A stretch of 64,000 nucleotides of DNA. Source: JAXLWB01 sp046328715. Lineage in GTDB: Bacteria > Chloroflexota > Anaerolineae > Caldilineales > Caldilineaceae. How positions within the stretch are numbered: position 1 is the stretch's first letter; each line of letters begins with the position of its first letter. Positions 59,621 through 64,000 of this stretch are shown piece after piece. The position numbers were made by a program, and so were the translations under genes. Under the pieces are notes generated by a model that was not told where the DNA came from, ran no database searches, and saw only the letters and a program-made list of their open reading frames with translations. The DNA lies in contig JAXLWB010000002.1 of the NCBI GenBank assembly GCA_046328715.1, forward strand, positions 310,001-374,000, given 5' to 3'.

Positions 59621-60636
59621 CGTTTCGCCTTGTCACCCTGTCCGCTTTGTGGTTCGACCAACTCTAAACAATAAAGTGCCCCCGCCGCATCGCCCGCCAC
59701 GACCAACGTACGCCCTTCGTGCCGCGTCACTGCTACACATTGCGGCGCACCATCCAAGCCGATGGAGACAAGCACCTGCCCCGTCTCAATACTCCAGACT
59801 TTGAGCGTGCGGTCATCCGAAGCGGAGACGATCCGCTTGCCGTCGATCACTGCCACGCCGCGGACCCAGTCTTCATGCCCGCTCAGCGTTTGCTCAACCA
59901 CGCCACTTTCCAGATTCCAGACTTTGAGCATGCGGTCATCCGACGCAGAGACGATCCGGCGCCCGATACCATCGGCGGCGTCAATCACCGCCACGCCGCA
60001 GACACTGGCTTCATGCCCGATCAGCGTTTGCTCCAACGCGCCGCTTTCCAGATTCCAGACTTTGAGGGTGTGGTCAGATGAAGCGGATACGATCCGTTGC
60101 GCGTCAATTACCGCCACGCAGAGGACGTAAATTTCATCCCCGATCAGCGTTTGCTCTACTGTCCCACTTTGCAGATTCCAGACTTTGAGCGTGCCGTCAT
60201 CCGACGCAGAGACGATCCGTTGCGAGTCAATCACTGCCACACCGAAAACAATGTTTTCATGCCCGCTCAGCGTTTGCTCCACTGCTCCACTTTGCAGATT
60301 CCAGACGCCGAGCGTGCCGTCAGCCGACGCAGAGACGATCCGTTGCGAGTCAATCACTGCCACACTGAGGACACTTCTTCCATGCCCACTTAGCGTTTGC
60401 TCCACCTTTCGAGATGAATTCTCAGTGGAACCAGTCCCACTTTGCAGATTCCAGACTTTGAGCGTGCCGTCATCCGACGCAGAGACGATCCGTTGCGAGT
60501 CAATCACTGCCACGTCGTTGACCAAAGCTTCATGCCCGCTTAACGTTTGCTCCACTGCTCCACGAGATTCAGACTTTGAGCTTGTCCTCCCCAAATACGC
60601 CAGCCGACGGCGATCGTTGCCGTCAATCACTGCCAC
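59617..60636 (-). CDS. WD40 repeat array, downstream fragment after frameshift
   Basis: This 339-residue reading begins inside a damaged WD40 unit and continues with seven units of the form VEQTLSGHExxVxxVAVIDSQRIVSASxDxTLKVWNLxSG (with variants), the last one diverged. It is the direct continuation of the upstream CHAT-NB-ARC gene, whose frame is lost near 60652. The start codon at 60636 is only an internal ATG and probably not used. If the frame were joined, the protein would be about 1,295 residues. The fragment ends at the Xre-like remnant with an ATGA overlap. Confidence 0.8.
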   Translation of the reverse strand: MAVIDGNDRRRLAYLGRTSSKSESRGAVEQTLSGHEALVNDVAVIDSQRIVSASDDGTLKVWNLQSGTGSTENSSRKVEQTLSGHGRSVLSVAVIDSQRIVSASADGTLGVWNLQSGAVEQTLSGHENIVFGVAVIDSQRIVSASDDGTLKVWNLQSGTVEQTLIGDEIYVLCVAVIDAQRIVSASSDHTLKVWNLESGALEQTLIGHEASVCGVAVIDAADGIGRRIVSASDDRMLKVWNLESGVVEQTLSGHEDWVRGVAVIDGKRIVSASDDRTLKVWSIETGQVLVSIGLDGAPQCVAVTRHEGRTLVVAGDAAGALYCLELVEPQSGQGDKAKR

Positions 60637-63539
60637 GACACTGTCTTTGTGCCCCTCAGCGTTTGCTCCACTGCTCCACTTTGCAGATTCCAGACTTTGA
60701 GCGTGTTGTCACTACCCCAAATACCGCCAGCCGACGAGACGATCCGTTGCCAGTCAATCACTGCCACGCCGGAAACACTGTCTTTGTGCCCCCTCAGCGT
60801 TTGCTCCACTGCTCCAATTTGCAGATTCCAGACTTTGAGCGTGTTATCATGCGACGCAGAGACGATCCGTTGCGAGTCAATTACTGCTAGGCCGCGGACT
60901 GGAGATTTATGCCCCCTTAGCGTTTGCTCCACTGCTCCAATTTGCAGATTCCAGACTTTGAGCCTGCCGTCATACGACGCCGAGACGATCCGTTGCGAGT
61001 CAATTACTGCCACGCTGCTGACGGAAAATTTATGCCCGCGCAACGTTTGCTCCAGCGCACCACTCTCTAGATTCCAGACTTTGAGTGTCCGGTCATCCGA
61101 CGCCGAGACGATCCGTTGCGAGTCAATCACTGCCACAGCATTGACATCTCTTTCATGACCACTAAGGGTCTGCTCGACCGAGCCTGTAGCGAGATTCCAG
61201 ACTTTGATCGTGCGGTCACCTGAGGCGGAGACGATGCGGTTGGCGTCGAGCACCGCCATGCTGTCTACTGTATCTTTATGCCCTGTGAGGGTTTGTTCGA
61301 GTGCTGGTGAGTTGCGTTGCTGCCCCCAGTGCGGCAACCAGTGCAAGCTACGTTGCAACAAAGCGATCAGTGCTTGCGTCAGCCCATTGCTCGCTGACAA
61401 CGGCATGCGTGGCAACAGTTGCTGCCAGAGTTGTTCGGGGCGGCGAAGCGAAGGTTGCAATTTGTTGGCTTCAAGACGGAGAAGGCGGAGAAGAGATTGG
61501 AGACTGGAGACTGGAGACTGAGGGTTTGTGCCTGCGGACTGCGCAAAGTAAATCGCAGTGATCAGATCGATCAAAATGGCGGCGATGCCGCGGGCGGCGT
61601 ATTCGTTGCCGAGGCGACGCAAACCTTTTTCGGAGGTAGCGTAGGCGTTGGCAAGGTTTTGGGCGCATTGACTGCGGAAGTTGTCGCGCTCGGTGGCGGG
61701 CGTCAGGCCTTCGGCGAAGTCGCACACGAGTGGGTGGAGGCGAAGGGTGGCGGCGTCCACCGGCTCGATCAAACTGGCGCGTTCCAGTTCCTCCAGCGCA
61801 TCGCTCAACGGTTGTTCCCATTCATCCACATCCTGCAAACCAGCCAGCAACCCCAGGCGGGCATTGGGAATCACCTCAGCTTCGGGCAGTTGCCCCGCTA
61901 TCCGAAAGAGCAGACGGGCATTTTCATCCTGCAACATGGCCCATTGCTCTTGCAACACAGCGCTCAAACTCTTGTGATAGTCGTCGAGGCTGACTTTGGC
62001 TACGTCGTTGTGTAGCTTTTCCGCTCCCAGTGTGTGCAGCCGTTGCAGGTAGCCAACAATCGCCCCGCCCCGTTTTTTCAGTGCAGCAGCAGCCAGGTTC
62101 AACATCAGCGGCAGATAGCCAAATTGTTCACAGAGGCGGTTGAGATCGGGGTCTTGCGCTAGCTCGGCGCGGGCGGTCAGCAAAATCTGGCGGGCAGGTT
62201 CGGGCAGCAGTCGTTGCAGCGGCAGTTCGACAAAACGGTCAATGCTCAATTTGCGGCGGCGGGTGGTCACGATCAACTTGCCGCCCAGGGTCAGGGCTGT
62301 CATCTGCACGCCGATCTGGCGGGTGCGCAGATGGTCGGGTTCTTCCACGTTGTCGAAGATCAGCAGGGCGTTGGGGTGTTCGTCCAGGTAGTGTTTGAAG
62401 GCGGTGATCTTCTGCTCGCTCAGATCGCCGGTACGCTGTGGGTCGGCCACGGGCAAACCGAGCGTCACACAAAAATCGGCCAGTTGTCCACGGATAGCAT
62501 TGAGGTCAGCGGCGGTTACCCAGAAGATACCGTCGGGGTAATTAGCTTCGTGGCGGCGGGCATAGTGCGCTGCCAGTTGTGTCTTGCCCAGCCCGCCCAT
62601 GCCGGTAATTACCGGGCAGATGCTCACGGTGTTTTGGGTTTGCAGTAAAGCGTGCAGTTCGGCAAGTTCGTCGTTGCGACCGAAGAAATGTTCGTTGAAA
62701 GGATATTGGCCGAAGATGCCTCGAATTGCGAATTGCGAATTGCGGATTGCGAGTCTTTCTAGGTCGGGTGAGGTGGTCTGATAGATGATCTGCTGCTGGA
62801 TGACGGTTTTGTTGCCAGTAACCTTATCGCCTTCGACTTTATCTCCTTCAATCTTGTCACGGTTGACAAAGTCGCCGCCGATGTTTGCATCGCCAGCAAT
62901 GGCTGTGCCGCCTGCGGTGTGGAATTGATTGGTAGGGGGTGGGGCGTTTGTTTCCTCAACTTCTTCCCATTCTGCAGGGCGCAGTGTATTGGCATCCCCT
63001 TGCCCTGCCAAGTGACAGGGCAACAGTGCCTCCGGATAGCGGCGTTCGATCTCGTTGAGGCCAAACCCTTTAGCCCTGGCAAGAGTCTCGCCAGCCGCTA
63101 GTGCGCCGTAGAAGCCGCGCGCAAAGGCACGGGCGGCATCGTCGCGAATGGCTCCCGCAAAGCCCAGCACACATTCCACTTGTTCGGCGATGGCGGCGGC
63201 CTGTTCGTCGCTGTAGCAGGCGTTGAGGACGACGCAACGCACCTGCCCTTTGAACAACTCGAACAGCTTGGCCAGTGCAGGGATCGAAGCACTTTGGCTT
63301 TCGCCCTGCTCGTTGACAAACATCAACTCGCCATAACGGCTGCCATGTCCACTGAAATGGACGATGGCAGCTTGGCTTTGGCGCAGCAGATCGGGCAGAT
63401 CGTCGAGCCGGGCGGCGGGTTTGGCAATCACCTCGAAGCGACTGCCCTTGAGGGCGGCCTCAATCTGGCGCAACTCGTCACCAGCGAGCAGCGTGTCGGC
63501 GTTATCGGGATTGGCGGAGAGAAAGAGGATGCGGATCAT
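60627..63539 (-). CDS. CHAT-NB-ARC-WD40 protein (NLR-like), N-terminal part before a frameshift
   Basis: The 970-residue part has a CHAT peptidase domain (about 1-180) with His65 in HFSGHG and Cys108 in LNACYS. A linker holds GGDFVNRDKIEGDKVEGDKV (about 221-240). The NB-ARC/STAND ATPase shows Walker A GMGGLGKT (313-320), LLIFDNVEEP and TTRRRK. A helical arm follows, then WD40 units from about residue 743. The last five complete units are nearly identical at the DNA level (123-bp period). The frame breaks at 60652-60655, where a run of five C (on plus) is four. CHAT-STAND-WD40 proteins are thought to be signal-sensing, protease-activating conflict or defence proteins. Two short-word repeats are translated inside it (62720-62760 and 61490-61530). 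Confidence 0.85.
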   Translation of the reverse strand: MIRILFLSANPDNADTLLAGDELRQIEAALKGSRFEVIAKPAARLDDLPDLLRQSQAAIVHFSGHGSRYGELMFVNEQGESQSASIPALAKLFELFKGQVRCVVLNACYSDEQAAAIAEQVECVLGFAGAIRDDAARAFARGFYGALAAGETLARAKGFGLNEIERRYPEALLPCHLAGQGDANTLRPAEWEEVEETNAPPPTNQFHTAGGTAIAGDANIGGDFVNRDKIEGDKVEGDKVTGNKTVIQQQIIYQTTSPDLERLAIRNSQFAIRGIFGQYPFNEHFFGRNDELAELHALLQTQNTVSICPVITGMGGLGKTQLAAHYARRHEANYPDGIFWVTAADLNAIRGQLADFCVTLGLPVADPQRTGDLSEQKITAFKHYLDEHPNALLIFDNVEEPDHLRTRQIGVQMTALTLGGKLIVTTRRRKLSIDRFVELPLQRLLPEPARQILLTARAELAQDPDLNRLCEQFGYLPLMLNLAAAALKKRGGAIVGYLQRLHTLGAEKLHNDVAKVSLDDYHKSLSAVLQEQWAMLQDENARLLFRIAGQLPEAEVIPNARLGLLAGLQDVDEWEQPLSDALEELERASLIEPVDAATLRLHPLVCDFAEGLTPATERDNFRSQCAQNLANAYATSEKGLRRLGNEYAARGIAAILIDLITAIYFAQSAGTNPQSPVSSLQSLLRLLRLEANKLQPSLRRPEQLWQQLLPRMPLSASNGLTQALIALLQRSLHWLPHWGQQRNSPALEQTLTGHKDTVDSMAVLDANRIVSASGDRTIKVWNLATGSVEQTLSGHERDVNAVAVIDSQRIVSASDDRTLKVWNLESGALEQTLRGHKFSVSSVAVIDSQRIVSASYDGRLKVWNLQIGAVEQTLRGHKSPVRGLAVIDSQRIVSASHDNTLKVWNLQIGAVEQTLRGHKDSVSGVAVIDWQRIVSSAGGIWGSDNTLKVWNLQSGAVEQTLRGTKTVSWQ

Positions 63540-63558
63540 GGGTGGGGGAGATTATTCC

Positions 63559-64000
63559 TTAATAAGGTGGTTCGGCAGGCCCATCGTAACCACACATGCC
63601 TAAACGCGGTGAATTGTAGATTTGGGATGGTGGACCATATTCATCACATTCGTGTTCTTCAACGTGTTGGTCGCAGAGCATACATTCACCGTTTTCATTT
63701 TCGTACATGCACTGCGTGCAATAGTGCGTGGCTGGCGCTCCACAGACCATACATTTGAAGTCAAGCGGGTAGTTGCGTGCCATCAACACGATGGGGTGCT
63801 TCGTATTGGGTTTGCCGTTACGCTCACCCAATACCTTGATCACTAGTTCAGAGGTGGTACCAAAATCATATTCATAGGGAATTTCCAGGCCAGGCTCGAA
63901 GAGCGTTTTGACCTGCAAATTCATCGATTTTTCGTCTCCGACATTTAACTCATCGTTAAACATTTGGGTGTAGCGCCAGTCGCCAATATGAAACGCACTG
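63559..64000 (-). CDS. pRiA4b ORF-3-like protein with C-terminal zinc cluster (runs off window)
   Basis: The minus frame is open to the window end and begins there with HIGDWRYTQMFNDE. EIPYEYDFGTTSELVIKV (YEYDFG core) is the typical plasmid pRiA4b ORF-3 motif. The last 70 residues form a Cys/His-rich segment: CMVCGAP, HYCTQC, CMLCDQHVEEHECDE, then GMCGYDGP. It ends 19 bases before the CHAT gene, same strand, so they are probably one operon. pRiA4b ORF-3 proteins occur on plasmids and near mobile elements and have unknown function. The N-terminal part lies outside the window. Confidence 0.7.
   Translation of the reverse strand, partial: SAFHIGDWRYTQMFNDELNVGDEKSMNLQVKTLFEPGLEIPYEYDFGTTSELVIKVLGERNGKPNTKHPIVLMARNYPLDFKCMVCGAPATHYCTQCMYENENGECMLCDQHVEEHECDEYGPPSQIYNSPRLGMCGYDGPAEPPY

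Noticed and set aside
60627..60660. Programmed ribosomal frameshifting joining the two WD40 parts.
   Set aside because: No slippery heptamer with a strong downstream structure was seen; the four-C tract and the neighbouring decayed unit point to a mutation, error or phase variation instead.
59719..61158. Long plus-strand open frames with repeated CDDGSTAP- or PLSVCST-type segments.
   Set aside because: They are antisense shadows of the WD40 array; the minus-strand frame has the conserved motifs.
59719..61300. A regularly spaced repeat array that could be mistaken for CRISPR.
   Set aside because: The period is 123 bp, the repeat itself is coding (WD40 units on the minus strand), and no constant short repeat with unique spacers or cas genes is present.
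1..64000. tRNA, rRNA or tmRNA genes.
   Set aside because: No conserved T-loop GTTCGAATC with a matching cloverleaf or rRNA signature was seen in the gaps.

Overview
The window looks like a chromosomal segment of a Chloroflexota bacterium, most likely a filamentous Anaerolineae/Caldilineae-type lineage. This is inferred from an archaeal-type aspartyl-tRNA synthetase behind a T-box leader, a GroEL-like paralog, a DUF1800/DUF1501 secreted pair, a C25 peptidase, secreted proteins ending in a YLPxVxR-like tail, a CHAT/NB-ARC/WD40 protein, and many short-word palindromic repeats between genes. No rRNA, tRNA, CRISPR array, prophage or complete insertion sequence was seen.

Layout. 1-8.9 kb: edge of an SF2 helicase, an MFS transporter, a GH3 beta-glucosidase, a PAP2-VanZ fusion, a PD-(D/E)XK nuclease-like protein, aspS with its T-box, and MgtC. 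8.9-18.8 kb: a minus-strand sugar-catabolism block headed by a SorC/DeoR-type regulator with a strong palindromic operator. It holds a nitroreductase, a Zn-alcohol dehydrogenase, an Rpe-like epimerase, a TIM-barrel isomerase, a Gfo/Idh/MocA dehydrogenase, a GMC oxidoreductase, a GlcG-like protein and a ROK kinase; a second Gfo/Idh/MocA gene lies upstream of the regulator. 19-27.4 kb: a divergent chaperonin paralog with a BNR-type propeller protein, an M20 amidohydrolase operon with a lipoprotein and multi-repeat membrane protein, DUF2231 and a nitroreductase. 27.6-36.4 kb: hom-asd-HAD-like protein, ftsH, a HhH-GPD glycosylase, hsp20 and a second M20 hydrolase. 36.4-45.8 kb: a GT39-type glycosyltransferase, MBL-fold and methyltransferase genes, msrPQ, plsC, a CBS protein, a BKACE enzyme and a serine hydrolase.

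46-53.9 kb is a surface/secreted block: DUF1501, DUF1800, a Pro/Thr-rich protein with a PEP-CTERM-like tail, and a large C25 (gingipain-like) peptidase. 54-58.1 kb is a fatty-acid beta-oxidation pair (fadB/fadN-like and thiolase). 58.1-64 kb is a conflict/defence-like island: a DUF4143 ATPase, two tail-to-tail Xre antitoxin remnants, a CHAT-NB-ARC-WD40 gene split by a frameshift in its WD40 array, and the C-terminal part of a pRiA4b-ORF3-like zinc protein running off the window.

The most interesting signals are (i) the CHAT/NB-ARC protein with about 13 near-identical 41-residue WD40 units that differ mainly at a few surface positions, (ii) the shared C-terminal YLPxVxR-like tail on two secreted proteins, (iii) the chaperonin paralog lacking the catalytic Asp398 equivalent, and (iv) short-word repeats that form intergenic hairpins and also appear inside coding regions. 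All functional calls are from reading the sequence; no database search was run.
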